The notes beneath the pieces were generated by a model. The model was not told the origin of the DNA, made no database searches, and was given only the letters and a program-made list of their open reading frames with translations. From Comamonadaceae bacterium (lineage in GTDB: Bacteria; Pseudomonadota; Gammaproteobacteria; Burkholderiales; Burkholderiaceae_C), in assembly GCA_947443645.1 (NCBI GenBank), contig CANEXF010000004.1:144642-208641 (forward strand): a DNA stretch of 64,000 nt. The letters are read 5' to 3'. Shown in pieces: positions 46,832 to 57,001 of this stretch. Every line of letters begins with the position of its first letter. Within the stretch, counting starts at the first letter, position 1. The position numbers and the translations under genes are program-made.

Positions 46832-47611
46832 ATGTCGAAACCAAGCTACCAGTCCCTGCAGGATCGGGTGGTGATCGTGACGGGCGGCGTGCGTGGTCTG
46901 GGCCGGGAGATGGCTCTTGAGCTGGTTGAGCAGGGTGCAAAGGTTGTTGTGACAGGCTCGTCTGAAACGGACGCGATGCACGAGACCATAGCCTTGTCAA
47001 AGACGCTGGTTGGCGCGGATCGGATGGTCGCGATCGCTGCAAATGTGAGCAATTTCAAGGCCTGTGAATCGCTGGTACAGGCCACGCTTGAGCGATTTGG
47101 CGACCTCCACGCATTGGTCAATAACGCAGGTCAAGGCATGCGCCTGATCAGTGAGACATTCAACACCAAGCCGGTCCCTTTCTGGGAAATTGATGCCGAT
47201 CACTGGCGCAGCATCGTGGCAACCAATGTCAATGGCGCCTTCAACATGGCCCGAGCATGCGTGCCGCACATGCTGGACAGAAAATTTGGCAAGGTGATCA
47301 ACATTTCAACGAGCGACCAGACCATGGTCAGGCGCGGGTATTCACCTTATGGACCGTCAAAGGCCGCATTGGAGGCTATGTCGCGCGTCTGGGCTCAGGA
47401 TCTTGAAGGAACCGGGGTGGATATCAATGTCTACCTTCCTGGCGGCGCGGCAGACACCGATTTGCTGCCTCCGAGCGCGAACAAACGGGGTGCTGACGGT
47501 AATTTGTTGCCGGCAGCCATCATGCGGCGGGGTATTTCGTGGCTGTGTTCCGATGCATCCAACGGTCACACCGGGGGGCGCTATATCGCACGCCTCTGGG
47601 ATAAACTCTGA
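46832..47611 (+). CDS. Short-chain dehydrogenase/reductase (SDR)
   Basis: The 260-residue protein has the SDR motifs: TGGVRGLGREMA (TGxxxGxG) near 17-28, NNAGQG for structural support, catalytic Ser in INISTSDQ, and the Tyr-x3-Lys pair in SPYGPSKAALEA. It probably oxidises or reduces an alcohol/ketone intermediate with NAD(P). A clear AGGAG precedes the ATG at 46832. An ATG at 46697 opens a longer frame but the extra 45 residues are non-SDR. It follows the Bug gene by 160 bases and likely shares its transcript. Confidence 0.9.
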   Translation: MSKPSYQSLQDRVVIVTGGVRGLGREMALELVEQGAKVVVTGSSETDAMHETIALSKTLVGADRMVAIAANVSNFKACESLVQATLERFGDLHALVNNAGQGMRLISETFNTKPVPFWEIDADHWRSIVATNVNGAFNMARACVPHMLDRKFGKVINISTSDQTMVRRGYSPYGPSKAALEAMSRVWAQDLEGTGVDINVYLPGGAADTDLLPPSANKRGADGNLLPAAIMRRGISWLCSDASNGHTGGRYIARLWDKL

Positions 47612-47740
47612 CTGATTCGCAAGCGGCCCTGAAGGCCAGCGCACCCGGGTATTTCCTAGCTGCGTAGCGCTTTGTCCATTGGGCGCATCGTCGTAAACTG
47701 CGCCCGGTAAGCGCAAATTCCAAATAACGGAGGCATACAC

Positions 47741-48238
47741 GTGAAGAAAAGAACTCTCGTCACACTCACGGCTGCATTGCTGGGCAGCACATGCGCCATG
47801 GCTCAGACAAGCCCTGGCTTGTTGAGCGAACGCAGCATCTCTGCAAGCGCGGCAATGGAGCTGGCCAACACCAGCCTGGAGCGTTGCCGGGCCGACGGCT
47901 ACAAGGTCAGCATCACGGTATTGAACCGCCATGCGCGTACGGCTGTGGTCATCAGTGACGACGGCGTCAATCCGCACACCCTTGAAAACAGCCTGCGAAA
48001 GGCATACACAGCGTTCACCACGCGCAGCCCCAGCGCAGACATGGGCAAACGACCCCAGCCCGGGCTGGACGGCTTCATGCAATTGGAAAAAATAACCACC
48101 ATTGAAGGCGGCCTGCCGATTTTTGCCGGCAAGGAGCTGGTGGGCGCAGTCGGAATCTCGGGCGCACCCGGCGGCGAAAAAGACGCCGCTTGCGCACAAG
48201 CCGGTATAGACAAGATCGCCCGCTTGCTGGGCAACTGA
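47741..48238 (+). CDS. Exported HbpS/GlcG-like (DUF336) protein
   Basis: The 165-residue precursor begins at a GTG preceded by GGAGG and has a signal peptide cleaving after CAMAQ. The mature part has the GlcG/HbpS order: ISASAAMELANTSLERCRAD, then VSITVLNRHARTAVVISDDG, KAYTAFTTRSPSADM, and GGLPIFAGKELVGAVGISG. HbpS-like proteins bind heme or act near oxidative catabolic systems; GlcG sits in glycolate operons. The role here is unknown, but co-location with the SDR and Bug genes suggests part of the catabolic block. Confidence 0.85.
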   Translation: MKKRTLVTLTAALLGSTCAMAQTSPGLLSERSISASAAMELANTSLERCRADGYKVSITVLNRHARTAVVISDDGVNPHTLENSLRKAYTAFTTRSPSADMGKRPQPGLDGFMQLEKITTIEGGLPIFAGKELVGAVGISGAPGGEKDAACAQAGIDKIARLLGN

Positions 48239-48260
48239 TCAGCCGCCCGGTCTGCCGGCC

Positions 48261-50912
48261 TTAATCGTTCAGGGCCTGCAGCAGTTCGGTTTCGATAGCA
48301 ATCTGCGCCTTGTTGTGTTGCAGCTCCTGCCCGTCTATCAAAAAGGTGTCTTCTACGCGCTCGCCAAGCGTGGTGACTTTTGCCAGCTGCAAGTTGATAC
48401 GGTGTCGGGCCAGCACGCGCGCAATCAGGTACAAGAGGCCGACACGGTCACTGGCCGATACATTGAGCAACCAGCGCTGGGCTTTTTCATCGGGCCGCAA
48501 ATCCACCCGCGGCGCAATCGGAAAGCTCTTGACGCGGCGTGAAACGCGGCCGCGACCTGGCGCCGGCAAAGGCCCGCGCTCTTCGACCGTGCGGTTCAGC
48601 TCGGCCTCAACCATCGCGGCAAGCTCGCGGTAATGTTCTGCAATATCAGGACTGACGACTTGAAAGGTATCAAGCGCATAGCCATCGTGGGTGGTGTGGA
48701 CCTTGGCGTCCAGAATACTGAACCCGGCCTGATCAAAGTAGCCGCAAATACGGGCGAACAGGTCAGGTGCATCGGGCGTATAGACCAGCACCTGCATGCC
48801 TTCGCCGGTAGACGAGCGGCGCGCACGAACAATCGCCTTGGCCTTGCCAACATGGCGTGAAAGTTGCCGCGCATGCCAGGCGATGTCGGCGGCCTCGTGA
48901 CGCATGAAGTAACTCACGTCCAGGCTGGCCCACAAGGCCTTGTGCGACTCAAAGGGCTCGGCATGCAGCGCCAATATGGTCAGGGCCTCACGCTTGCGGG
49001 CCTCAACTTCTGCATCGGCGTCCGGTGCCCGCCCACCCAGCACGCGCAGCGTGTAGCGGTAGAGGTCTTCGAGCAGTTTGCCTTTCCAGGCGTTCCAGAC
49101 CTTGGGACTGGTGCCGCGTATGTCGGCCACCGTGAGCAGATACAGGGCCGTCAGGTAGCGCTCGTTGCCCACGCGCTTGGCGAATGCAGCAATGACTTGT
49201 GGATCGCTCAGGTCTTCTTTCTGGGCAATCCGGCTCATGCTCAAATGCTCGCCGACCAGAAACTCCGCAAGCTTTGCATCCTCTGTCGCGATGCCGTGCT
49301 GCCTGCAAAACAGGCGCACGTCCTTGCAACCGAGCTCGGAATGGTCACCACCGCGCCCTTTGGCGATGTCATGAAACAGTGCGGCGACGAACAGTATCCA
49401 CGGCTTGTCCCAGCCGGCGGCCAGTTGCGAACACATCGGGTACTCATGGGAGTGCTCGGCCATGAAAAAGCGCCGCACATTGCGCAGCACCATCAGGATG
49501 TGCTGGTCCACGGTATAGACATGAAACAGGTCATGCTGCATCTGACCGACGATTTTCCGGAAAGTCCAGAGATAGCGGCCGAGCACGGAGGTTTCGTTCA
49601 TCAGCCGCATCGCGTGTGTGATGCCTACGGGCTGCTGCAGGATTTTGCGGAAGGTGTCACGGTTGACCGGGTCGCTGCGAAAACCCGCGCTCATCACGCC
49701 GCGGGCGTTGTACAGCGCGCGCAAGGTGCGCGCCGACAGCCCCTTGATGCCGACATTGGTCTCGTAGAGCAAAAAGGTCTCTAGGATGGCATGCGGCTCG
49801 CGCACGTACAAATCATCGCTGACGACCTCCAGCATGCCGGCCTTGTCCGAAAACCGCTCATTGATGGCGCGCAGCGGGTAGGTGTTTGGATGGAGCCGCT
49901 CCTCAATGTTGAGCAACAGTATCTGGTTCAGCTGTGTCACCGCCTTGGCCGCCCAGTAATACCGCTTCATCAGCGCTTCACTGGCGCGCACCATGGGCCG
50001 TTTCGCCGACGGGCCGGCCTTGGGCGAAACAGCCCCCTCGGGGGGCAGCGAGGACACGCCAGAGGCGGGCGCGGGGGTACTGTGATAGCCGAACGATTCT
50101 GCAACAGCGGTTTGCAGGTCAAACACCAGCCGGTCTTCGCGCCGGCCAGCAATCAGATGCAGGCGCGCACGTATCAGGCTGAGCAGCGCCTCGTTGCTCT
50201 TGATCTGACGGACCTCAAAAGCCGTGGCCAGACCGCTTCTGGCCAGGTCATCCCAGGACTTGCCCAGGCCGGCGGCCCGGGCTACCCATAGCACCACCTG
50301 CAGGTCGCGCAGTCCACCTGGCGATTCCTTGCAGTTCGGCTCCAGTGAATAGGGCGTGTTTTCAAACTTGTTGTGGCGCTGGCGCAGCTCCAGTGTCTTG
50401 GCGACAAAGAAGGCCCGCGGGTCCATCAGGGCTTTGAGCTTTTCCTGCAGGCGGACAAAATTCTTCTTTGAGCCCGCCACCCGCCTGGCCTCCAGCAAGG
50501 AGGTTTGCACCGTGACGTCTTTGGTCGCATCTTCAATGCAATCGGCCAGCGTGCGCACGCTGGAGCCGATTTCCAGCCCGCTGTCCCAGCAGTTGCTGAT
50601 GAAGCTCTCAACCTTGGCCTTGAGCACCGGATCGCTATCGACTCTGGCGTCATCCGGTAGCAGCAACAGAACATCCACATCGGAATGGGGAAAAAGCTCA
50701 CCCCGACCGTAACCACCGGCCGCGACCAGACAGGCGCTGACTGGAAAGTCCGCCGCCTGCCACAGCAGTTGCAAGGTGGCATCGGTGTGCCTGGCCAGTT
50801 TTTGTAGCAGCGTGTGAATGCCGCGGCTGGAAGCCTTGCTGGCCGCCAGGGAGGCGAACAGGGCGTTTTTACCGGCGCGGTATTCCTCGCGCACCTGGGC
50901 CAGGTCAGTCAT
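48261..50912 (-). CDS. glnD: [Protein-PII] uridylyltransferase/uridylyl-removing enzyme
   Basis: GlnD senses glutamine and adds or removes UMP on PII proteins. The 883-residue protein has the nucleotidyltransferase motif [18 protein letters not shown], a GlnD PII domain, the HD phosphohydrolase domain ([18 protein letters not shown]), and two C-terminal ACT domains. I use the ATG at 50912; an earlier start at 50996 overlaps map. Residues about 276-306 (Pro/Ala/Ser-rich) come from an inserted repeat between AESFGYHS and [16 protein letters not shown]. It lies 22 bases downstream of map, the usual order. Confidence 0.96.
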   Translation of the reverse strand: MTDLAQVREEYRAGKNALFASLAASKASSRGIHTLLQKLARHTDATLQLLWQAADFPVSACLVAAGGYGRGELFPHSDVDVLLLLPDDARVDSDPVLKAKVESFISNCWDSGLEIGSSVRTLADCIEDATKDVTVQTSLLEARRVAGSKKNFVRLQEKLKALMDPRAFFVAKTLELRQRHNKFENTPYSLEPNCKESPGGLRDLQVVLWVARAAGLGKSWDDLARSGLATAFEVRQIKSNEALLSLIRARLHLIAGRREDRLVFDLQTAVAESFGYHSTPAPASGVSSLPPEGAVSPKAGPSAKRPMVRASEALMKRYYWAAKAVTQLNQILLLNIEERLHPNTYPLRAINERFSDKAGMLEVVSDDLYVREPHAILETFLLYETNVGIKGLSARTLRALYNARGVMSAGFRSDPVNRDTFRKILQQPVGITHAMRLMNETSVLGRYLWTFRKIVGQMQHDLFHVYTVDQHILMVLRNVRRFFMAEHSHEYPMCSQLAAGWDKPWILFVAALFHDIAKGRGGDHSELGCKDVRLFCRQHGIATEDAKLAEFLVGEHLSMSRIAQKEDLSDPQVIAAFAKRVGNERYLTALYLLTVADIRGTSPKVWNAWKGKLLEDLYRYTLRVLGGRAPDADAEVEARKREALTILALHAEPFESHKALWASLDVSYFMRHEAADIAWHARQLSRHVGKAKAIVRARRSSTGEGMQVLVYTPDAPDLFARICGYFDQAGFSILDAKVHTTHDGYALDTFQVVSPDIAEHYRELAAMVEAELNRTVEERGPLPAPGRGRVSRRVKSFPIAPRVDLRPDEKAQRWLLNVSASDRVGLLYLIARVLARHRINLQLAKVTTLGERVEDTFLIDGQELQHNKAQIAIETELLQALND
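49993..50083 (+). repeat. 'CCCCCTCGGGGGGCAG' palindromic repeat inside glnD
   Basis: GCCCCCTCGGGGGGCAGCGA is identical to the core of the dapC copy. The flanks (GGCCTTGGGCGAAACA and GGCGGGCGCGGGGGT) also correspond. In the gene frame it encodes [20 protein letters not shown]. Confidence 0.87.
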
Positions 50913-50934
50913 GGGAAGCTTTACGGAAAGCGGA

Positions 50935-51795
50935 TCAGGCGGCGCTGACGGACACGGACCGGTCGGGTTGCGCGTTGGCAACCAAGCCCGTGACAAAGGC
51001 CGGGATCTCCGGGCTTCCGGCAGACAGCGTCAGCACTTCATAGCCGGTCTCGGTGACCAGTATGGTGTGCTCCCACTGCGCTGACAGCGAATGGTCGCGC
51101 GTCACAATGGTCCAGCCGTCTTTTTCTGCGCCGTCCTTGATCTCGCGCTTGCCGGCGTTGATCATGGGCTCTATCGTGAAGGTCATGCCAGGCTTGAGCT
51201 CTTCAAGCGTGCCAGGCCGGCCGTAATGCAGCACCTGCGGCTCTTCATGAAAACGCTTGCCAATACCGTGGCCGCAAAACTCGCGCACGACGGTAAAGCC
51301 CTGTTTTTCGGCAAAAGTCTGAATGGCGAAACCGATGTCACCCAGCCTGACGCCGGGCTTGACGCGCATGATGCCTTGCCACATGGCCTCGTAGGTGACC
51401 TTGCAAAGTCGCTTGGCAGCAATCGAGACTTCACCAATCATGTACATGCGGCTGTTATCGCCAAACCAGCCTTCTTTGGTGATCACGGTGACATCAATAT
51501 TCATGATGTCACCCTTTTTCAAGGGCTTGTCATTAGGAATGCCATGGCACACCACATGGTTTAGCGAGGTGCACAGCGATGCAGGATAAGGCGGATAGCC
51601 TGGCGGTTGGTAGCCCAGTGTGGCGGAAACCGTGCCCTGCACGTTGACCATGTAGTCGTTGGCGAGCTTGTCGATTTCTCTGGTGGTCACACCGGCCTTG
51701 ACGAAAGGCGTCAGGTAATCCAGCACCTCGGATGCCAGTTTGCAGGCCACGCGCATGCCTTCGATACCGGCTGCATCTTTGTAGGTAATACTCAT
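50935..51795 (-). CDS. map: Methionine aminopeptidase, type I
   Basis: Map removes the initiator methionine. The 286-residue enzyme has the five metal ligands in their usual contexts: [38 protein letters not shown] and [10 protein letters not shown]. The ATG at 51795 is where family members start; a codon 30 bases earlier adds ten residues. It is the first gene of map-glnD and is divergent from purL. The C-terminal extension of about 20 residues ([13 protein letters not shown]) is poorly conserved. Confidence 0.96.
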   Translation of the reverse strand: MSITYKDAAGIEGMRVACKLASEVLDYLTPFVKAGVTTREIDKLANDYMVNVQGTVSATLGYQPPGYPPYPASLCTSLNHVVCHGIPNDKPLKKGDIMNIDVTVITKEGWFGDNSRMYMIGEVSIAAKRLCKVTYEAMWQGIMRVKPGVRLGDIGFAIQTFAEKQGFTVVREFCGHGIGKRFHEEPQVLHYGRPGTLEELKPGMTFTIEPMINAGKREIKDGAEKDGWTIVTRDHSLSAQWEHTILVTETGYEVLTLSAGSPEIPAFVTGLVANAQPDRSVSVSAA

Positions 51796-52022
51796 GCGCA
51801 GATTATCCCACTGACGGCAAGCCATGATCCGTTCACGGTTTTCCGGGCCACAGACTGCCGGAGATATCTGCGCTTGGGCTGGAGGGCCGCTGTGCGCTGG
51901 TAAAATCCCGCGTTAACGTACCGCCGCCGGCAGATCAATGCCGCAAGGTGCACGCCCCCCACAGGCGCGGCTTCACAGTCGCCCGCTAACTGCCTCCCAA
52001 CCGCCACCAGGCCGACGACATC
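51796..52022. other. Divergent intergenic region map / purL
   Basis: This 227-base spacer must hold promoters for map-glnD and purL. A TAAAAT about 120 bases before the purL GTG is a possible -10 element, but no well-spaced -35 is evident. No PUR-box or purine riboswitch recognised. Confidence 0.4.
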
Positions 52023-55000
52023 GTGACCCTTCACCTGACGACTTTTGTGGGCGAGCCTCGCGGCATCAATGCCCTGAGCGACTTTCGCATCCAGCAACTC
52101 CTTCCGCGCCTGCAGGCCATAGAAAGCAAAGTAGTGGGCGTCAGCGCCCGTTTCGTGCATCTGGTGGCGAGCGAAGCGCCACTGGCAGAAGCTGCAAAAA
52201 CCCAGCTCGCCGCCTTGCTGAGCTATGGCGAGCCGGGTAAGGCCGAGGTCGAGGGCCGATCCCTGGATGCGGCGCTGTTCATCGTGTCGCCGCGTTTTGG
52301 CACTGTCTCGCCCTGGGCGTCCAAGGCCACCGACATTGCGCACAACTGCGGGCTGGCGGTCAAACGCATAGAGCGCGTCACCGAATACCGCCTCACGATC
52401 AAGTCTGGACTGCTGGGCAAGAGCACGCTGACGACCGGCCAGCGCGAGCAGCTGGCCGCCTTGCTGCACGATCGCATGACAGAAAGCGTGATGCCAGAGC
52501 TGGCGCAAGCCGCCGGACTTTTTGACGAGTTGCTGGGCGCAGCGCTGCAAACCATAGACGTTCTGGGCGGCGGCAAGGCCGCGCTTGAACGCGCCAATAT
52601 CGAATTTGGCCTGGCGCTGGCCGCTGACGAGATTGACTATCTGGTGCAGGCGTTCACAGAAAACCCGCAGCTCAAGCGCAATCCGACCGATGTTGAGCTC
52701 ATGATGTTTGCGCAGGCCAACAGCGAGCATTGCCGGCACAAGATCTTCAACGCCGACTTCACGATAGATGGCGAACGCCAGGACAAGAGCCTGTTTGCCA
52801 TGATTCGCAACACTGAAAAGCTCAACCCCCAGCACACGGTGGTGGCTTATTCAGACAATGCGTCTGTCATGGAGGGCTCCGAAGTCCAGCGTTTTTATGC
52901 CAAATCGACTGCTAACGACCAGGCGACGGGCGCAAGCAGCTATCAAAAATATAGTGCTACAGAAGCCGTTCTGACGCATGTGCTGATGAAGGTCGAGACG
53001 CACAACCACCCGACCGCGATTTCTCCGTTTCCTGGCGCGTCCACCGGCGCGGGCGGCGAGATTCGAGATGAGGGCGCGACCGGCCGTGGCTCCAAACCGA
53101 AGGCGGGCCTGACAGGTTTCACGGTCTCCAGGCTGTTTGATGGCGATTACGGCAAACCAGAGCACATTGCCAGCCCGCTGCAAATCATGACCGAGGGACC
53201 GCTCGGTGGCGCGGCCTTCAATAATGAATTTGGCCGGCCCAATCTGACGGGGTACTTTCGTGAATACGAGCAGACCGTAGGCGGTCAGCGCTGGGGTTAC
53301 CACAAGCCCATCATGATCGCGGGCGGCGTCGGCACGATTGACGCCGGGCTCACGCAGAAGATCCTGTTTCCGGCTGGCACCTTGCTGATTCAGCTGGGCG
53401 GTCCTGGCATGCGCATAGGCATGGGCGGCAGCGCCGCCAGCTCCATGGCATCGGGCGCCAACGCAGCGCAACTCGACTTTGATTCGGTGCAGCGCGGCAA
53501 CCCCGAGATCGAGCGGCGCGCCCAGGAAGTCATCAACCAATGCGCGCAACTGGGTCAGGCCAACCCGATTCTGGCGATCCACGATGTCGGCGCCGGCGGC
53601 CTGTCGAATGCCTTTCCCGAGCTGGTCAATGACGCGGGCCGTGGCGCACGCTTTGATTTGCGCGCCATCAAGCTCGAGGAAAGCGGCCTTTCTCCCAAGG
53701 AAATCTGGAGCAACGAGAGCCAGGAACGTTATGTCATGGCGATCGCCCCCGAGTCGCTGGCGCAATTCCAGGCCTTTTGCGAGCGCGAGCGCTGCCCGTT
53801 TGCCGTGATTGGTGTGGCGACTGAAGAGCGGCAACTGGTTCTATCGGATGCCGGCGTGCCCCTCACCCCAACCCTCTCCCCTGAGGGGCGAGGGAGCGAT
53901 TCCGTTTTGCACCCTCTCCCCCTGGGAGAGGGCAGGGGTGAGGGCGTTTTCGCATCGGCCCCAGTTCATATGCCGATGAATGTGCTGCTGGGCAAACCAC
54001 CCAAGATGCATCGCGACGTCAAGAGCGTTGCGCACACCATCACGCCGCTTGACCTGACGGGCATTGAGTTGCAAGCAAGTGCGATTGCCGTGCTGAGCCA
54101 CCCGACGGTGGCATCCAAGCGTTTTCTGATTACCATTGGCGACCGCAGCGTGGGCGGCTTCACGCACCGCGACCAGATGGTCGGCCCGTGGCAGGTGCCT
54201 GTGGCCGATTGTGCGGTGACACTGGCCGATTACCAGGGTTTTTCTGGCGTGGCCATGAGCATGGGGGAGCGCACGCCACTGGCGGTCGTCAATGCAGCGG
54301 CATCTGGGCGCATGGCCGTGGCCGAGGCCATCACCAATTTGCTGGCCGCACCGATAGAGCTGGCGCGCGTCAAGCTCTCGGCCAACTGGATGGCTGCTTG
54401 CGGTGAACCGGGCCAGGACGCCGCGCTCTATGAGACTGTCAAGGCTGTCGGCATGGAACTCTGCCCGGCCCTGGGCGTGTCGATTCCGGTGGGCAAAGAC
54501 TCCTTGTCCATGCGCACCGTCTGGAGCGAAGACGGCAGCAGCAAGAAAGTCACCTCGCCGGTGTCGCTGATCGTCAGCGCCTTTGCTACGCTGAGCGATG
54601 TGCGCGGCACGCTGACGCCGCAACTCAATGCGCAGGAAGCCGACACCACCTTGATCCTGATCGACCTGGGCAAGGGCCAGTGCCGCATGGGCGGCTCAAT
54701 ACTGGCGCAAAGCCTGGCGCTGGAAGGCGGTGATGTCCCCGATCTGGACGACGCCAAGGACCTGGTGAACCTGGTCAAGGCGATCAACCAGCTGCGCGGC
54801 CAGGGCCAGCTGCTGGCCTACCACGACCGCAGCGACGGTGGCCTGTTTGCCACCGCCTGTGAAATGGCTTTTGCCGGCAACGTTGGCGTATCGCTCAATG
54901 TCGACATGCTGCTGGTTGAAGGCGATGGCATTTCCGACAGCCGCATGGACACTGGTGACAGTAAGAACTGGGCCAGCCAGGTCAGCGCACGCCGCGAAGA

Positions 55001-56174
55001 GCTCACGCTCAAGGCCTTGTTCAATGAAGAACTCGGCGTTGTGATTCAGGTACGTGACGAGGTGCGCAACGAAGTCATGCAGACACTGCGTGAGCATGGG
55101 CTGTCAAAATTCAGCCACTTTGTCGGAAAGACCCGACCGCAACATGCCGCGCTCACGGTGGGCAAGGGCGAGGTCCAGGTCTGGCGCGATGCCAAGGCGG
55201 TCTTCAAGGCTCCGCTGCAGGACTTGCACCAGGTCTGGGATTCGGTGAGCTGGAAGATTTGCCAGCAGCGCGACAACCCTGCCGGCGCGGATGCCGAACA
55301 TGCGGCAGTGGGTGACCCCACCAATCCCGGCTTGCACGTCTTTCTCCCTCTCCGGCCGGGAGAGGGCAGGGCTGAGGGTTCCCCATATTTGAATTTATCA
55401 AAACCCAAGGTAGCTATCCTGCGCGAGCAGGGCGTCAACTCGCATGTGGAGATGGCTTACGCTTTCACACAGGCCGGCTTTGATGCCTGCGACGTGCACA
55501 TGACAGACTTGCAAAGCGGGCGAGCCCAATTGGCGGACTTCAAGGGCGTCGTTGCCTGCGGCGGGTTCAGCTATGGCGACACCTTGGGTGCAGGCATTGG
55601 CTGGGCCAGGTCCATCACCTTCAACCCGCTGTTGGCGACGCAGTTCAAGGCCTTTTTTGCGCGCCAGGATACCTTTGGTCTGGGCGTGTGCAACGGTTGC
55701 CAGATGTTTGCCGAACTGGCCGAGATCATTCCAGGGGCTGATGCCTGGCCGCGCTTTACCACCAACAAGAGCGAGCGCTTTGAGGCGCGTTTTAGCCAGG
55801 TCGAAGTGCTCGACTCGCCCAGCCTGTTCTTTGCGGGCATGGCCGGCAGCCGCTTGCCGATTGCCGTGGCGCACGGCGAGGGTTTCGCCAACTTTGACCC
55901 CTTGCTGGGTGGGCGAGGCCATGCCGCGCAGACGATTGCGGCGATGCGCTTTACAGACAACCACGGTCATCCCGCACAGGGCTATCCGGCCAATCCCAAC
56001 GGCAGTCCAGACGGGCTGACGGCCGTGACCACAGCGGATGGCCGCTTCACGGCCATGATGCCGCACCCGGAGCGGGTGTTTCGCAACATCCAGATGAGCT
56101 GGAGTCCACTGGACAGCAGTGCGCACAGCCCGTGGATGCAGCTTTGGCAAAACGCACGCAAGTGGGTTGGCTAA
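52023..56174 (+). CDS. purL: Phosphoribosylformylglycinamidine synthase, large single-chain form
   Basis: PurL converts FGAR to FGAM with glutamine and ATP in purine synthesis. The 1383-residue enzyme has the N-terminal PurS-like domain, the FGAM synthase halves ([33 protein letters not shown]), and a C-terminal class I glutaminase with its cysteine near 1223 (GVCNGCQM). Family members have about 1295-1340 residues. Three repeat insertions explain the excess: about 296-315, 613-641 and 1108-1119. All keep the frame. The start is a GTG. Divergent from map. Confidence 0.96.
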   Translation: MTLHLTTFVGEPRGINALSDFRIQQLLPRLQAIESKVVGVSARFVHLVASEAPLAEAAKTQLAALLSYGEPGKAEVEGRSLDAALFIVSPRFGTVSPWASKATDIAHNCGLAVKRIERVTEYRLTIKSGLLGKSTLTTGQREQLAALLHDRMTESVMPELAQAAGLFDELLGAALQTIDVLGGGKAALERANIEFGLALAADEIDYLVQAFTENPQLKRNPTDVELMMFAQANSEHCRHKIFNADFTIDGERQDKSLFAMIRNTEKLNPQHTVVAYSDNASVMEGSEVQRFYAKSTANDQATGASSYQKYSATEAVLTHVLMKVETHNHPTAISPFPGASTGAGGEIRDEGATGRGSKPKAGLTGFTVSRLFDGDYGKPEHIASPLQIMTEGPLGGAAFNNEFGRPNLTGYFREYEQTVGGQRWGYHKPIMIAGGVGTIDAGLTQKILFPAGTLLIQLGGPGMRIGMGGSAASSMASGANAAQLDFDSVQRGNPEIERRAQEVINQCAQLGQANPILAIHDVGAGGLSNAFPELVNDAGRGARFDLRAIKLEESGLSPKEIWSNESQERYVMAIAPESLAQFQAFCERERCPFAVIGVATEERQLVLSDAGVPLTPTLSPEGRGSDSVLHPLPLGEGRGEGVFASAPVHMPMNVLLGKPPKMHRDVKSVAHTITPLDLTGIELQASAIAVLSHPTVASKRFLITIGDRSVGGFTHRDQMVGPWQVPVADCAVTLADYQGFSGVAMSMGERTPLAVVNAAASGRMAVAEAITNLLAAPIELARVKLSANWMAACGEPGQDAALYETVKAVGMELCPALGVSIPVGKDSLSMRTVWSEDGSSKKVTSPVSLIVSAFATLSDVRGTLTPQLNAQEADTTLILIDLGKGQCRMGGSILAQSLALEGGDVPDLDDAKDLVNLVKAINQLRGQGQLLAYHDRSDGGLFATACEMAFAGNVGVSLNVDMLLVEGDGISDSRMDTGDSKNWASQVSARREELTLKALFNEELGVVIQVRDEVRNEVMQTLREHGLSKFSHFVGKTRPQHAALTVGKGEVQVWRDAKAVFKAPLQDLHQVWDSVSWKICQQRDNPAGADAEHAAVGDPTNPGLHVFLPLRPGEGRAEGSPYLNLSKPKVAILREQGVNSHVEMAYAFTQAGFDACDVHMTDLQSGRAQLADFKGVVACGGFSYGDTLGAGIGWARSITFNPLLATQFKAFFARQDTFGLGVCNGCQMFAELAEIIPGADAWPRFTTNKSERFEARFSQVEVLDSPSLFFAGMAGSRLPIAVAHGEGFANFDPLLGGRGHAAQTIAAMRFTDNHGHPAQGYPANPNGSPDGLTAVTTADGRFTAMMPHPERVFRNIQMSWSPLDSSAHSPWMQLWQNARKWVG
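52908..52967 (-). repeat. Interspersed repeat, 'AGCTGC' family, inside purL
   Basis: On the minus strand GTAGCACTATATTTTTGATA runs into AGCTGCTTGCGCCCGTCG. It encodes [13 protein letters not shown] just before the conserved [13 protein letters not shown] block. Confidence 0.85.
53859..53944. repeat. CCCTCACCCC...GGGGTGAGGG palindromic repeat inside purL
   Basis: Outer arms CCCTCACCCC (53860-53869) and GGGGTGAGGG (53935-53944) are perfect inverted copies, and inner CCCTCTCCC/GGGAGAGGG segments pair as well. It is read in frame as [13 protein letters not shown]...[10 protein letters not shown], a residue pattern often seen where this repeat is mistaken for coding sequence. Confidence 0.9.
55344..55378. 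repeat. CCCTCTCC...GGAGAGGG palindromic repeat (short form) inside purL
   Basis: The stem CCCTCTCCGG/CCGGGAGAGGG is followed by CAGGGCTGAGGG, a half of the longer 53859-53944 element. In frame it gives [14 protein letters not shown] just before the glutaminase domain. Confidence 0.85.
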
Positions 56175-56197
56175 GCGCGCGGCGACTCAAGCGGTCA

Positions 56198-57001
56198 TCA
56201 AGGCGCGGGCGGAGCCACCGCCGCGCCTTCGATCTGGTGGCGTTGCAGCGCCTTGGCGACAAAGCCCGAGACTTTCATCTCCTCGATGAAAGTGTGCATA
56301 TAAGGCAGCGCCGCCTCGCGCCCTTTGGGCAGACCCATGGCTTGCTGAATCACCATGAAACGCCCGTCCAGCAGGCGCAGACCCGGCAGGCGCTGGGCAT
56401 CTGCTTGCAGCTGCTGCTTGACGCCGGCCGCGACTTCCATGTTCTGCGCGAGAAACACATCTGTGACCGTCGGTGAGGTCGGTGCCTTGACCAGCGTTGC
56501 GGCCTTGAGCGCTCGCGTCAGGTAGAGATCGTAGGCGCTGCCGTTGCCAACCACCACGCGGTTGCCGGCACGGTCCACATCCTCGTTGCGCTGGATAGGC
56601 GAATCCTGCTTGACCAGATAAGCCCCTTCAATGATCACGTAGGGCGGCGTCTGCAGCATGTCATTGGCACGCACCGGGTCCAGCGCAACAAAGGCGATGT
56701 CGACCTCTGCGTTCTTCACCGCTTGCACCACCTTGCCTGCCGAGTCAAATGGATGCAGCACGACGGGCACGCCCAGGCGCCGGCCCAGTTCACGCGCCAA
56801 GTCGACAGAAACGCCACGCGGTGCCCCACTGGCGGCATCCCTGATGGCCAATATGGGGTTGCCAAAATTGATGGCTGCGCGCAGGCTTCCCGTGGGTGCC
56901 AGCACAGCTACCGGCGCACGCGGCGACGTTGCGCAGGCGGCCAGCACACCTAGCAGACAGCTCAGGCCGAGGCCGCTGGCCACGCGTTGCCAAAGCACCA
57001 T
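56198..57001 (-). CDS. Periplasmic solute-binding lipoprotein, family 3 (amino-acid type)
   Basis: The 267-residue precursor has a lipoprotein signal with lipobox L-A-A-C at residues 19-22. The mature part resembles family 3 binding proteins: TGSLRAAINFGNPILAI, then GVSVDLARELGRRLGVPVV, and DIAFVALDPVRAND. Ligand is unknown; polar amino acids are usual for the family. No permease or ATPase genes are adjacent. It overlaps the stop of the upstream metallo-hydrolase gene (ATGA), so the two are translationally coupled. Confidence 0.85.
   Translation of the reverse strand: MVLWQRVASGLGLSCLLGVLAACATSPRAPVAVLAPTGSLRAAINFGNPILAIRDAASGAPRGVSVDLARELGRRLGVPVVLHPFDSAGKVVQAVKNAEVDIAFVALDPVRANDMLQTPPYVIIEGAYLVKQDSPIQRNEDVDRAGNRVVVGNGSAYDLYLTRALKAATLVKAPTSPTVTDVFLAQNMEVAAGVKQQLQADAQRLPGLRLLDGRFMVIQQAMGLPKGREAALPYMHTFIEEMKVSGFVAKALQRHQIEGAAVAPPAP

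Noticed and set aside
52851-53834. 327-codon frame antisense to purL
   Set aside because: Overlaps the conserved FGAM synthase domain of purL and has no recognisable motifs.
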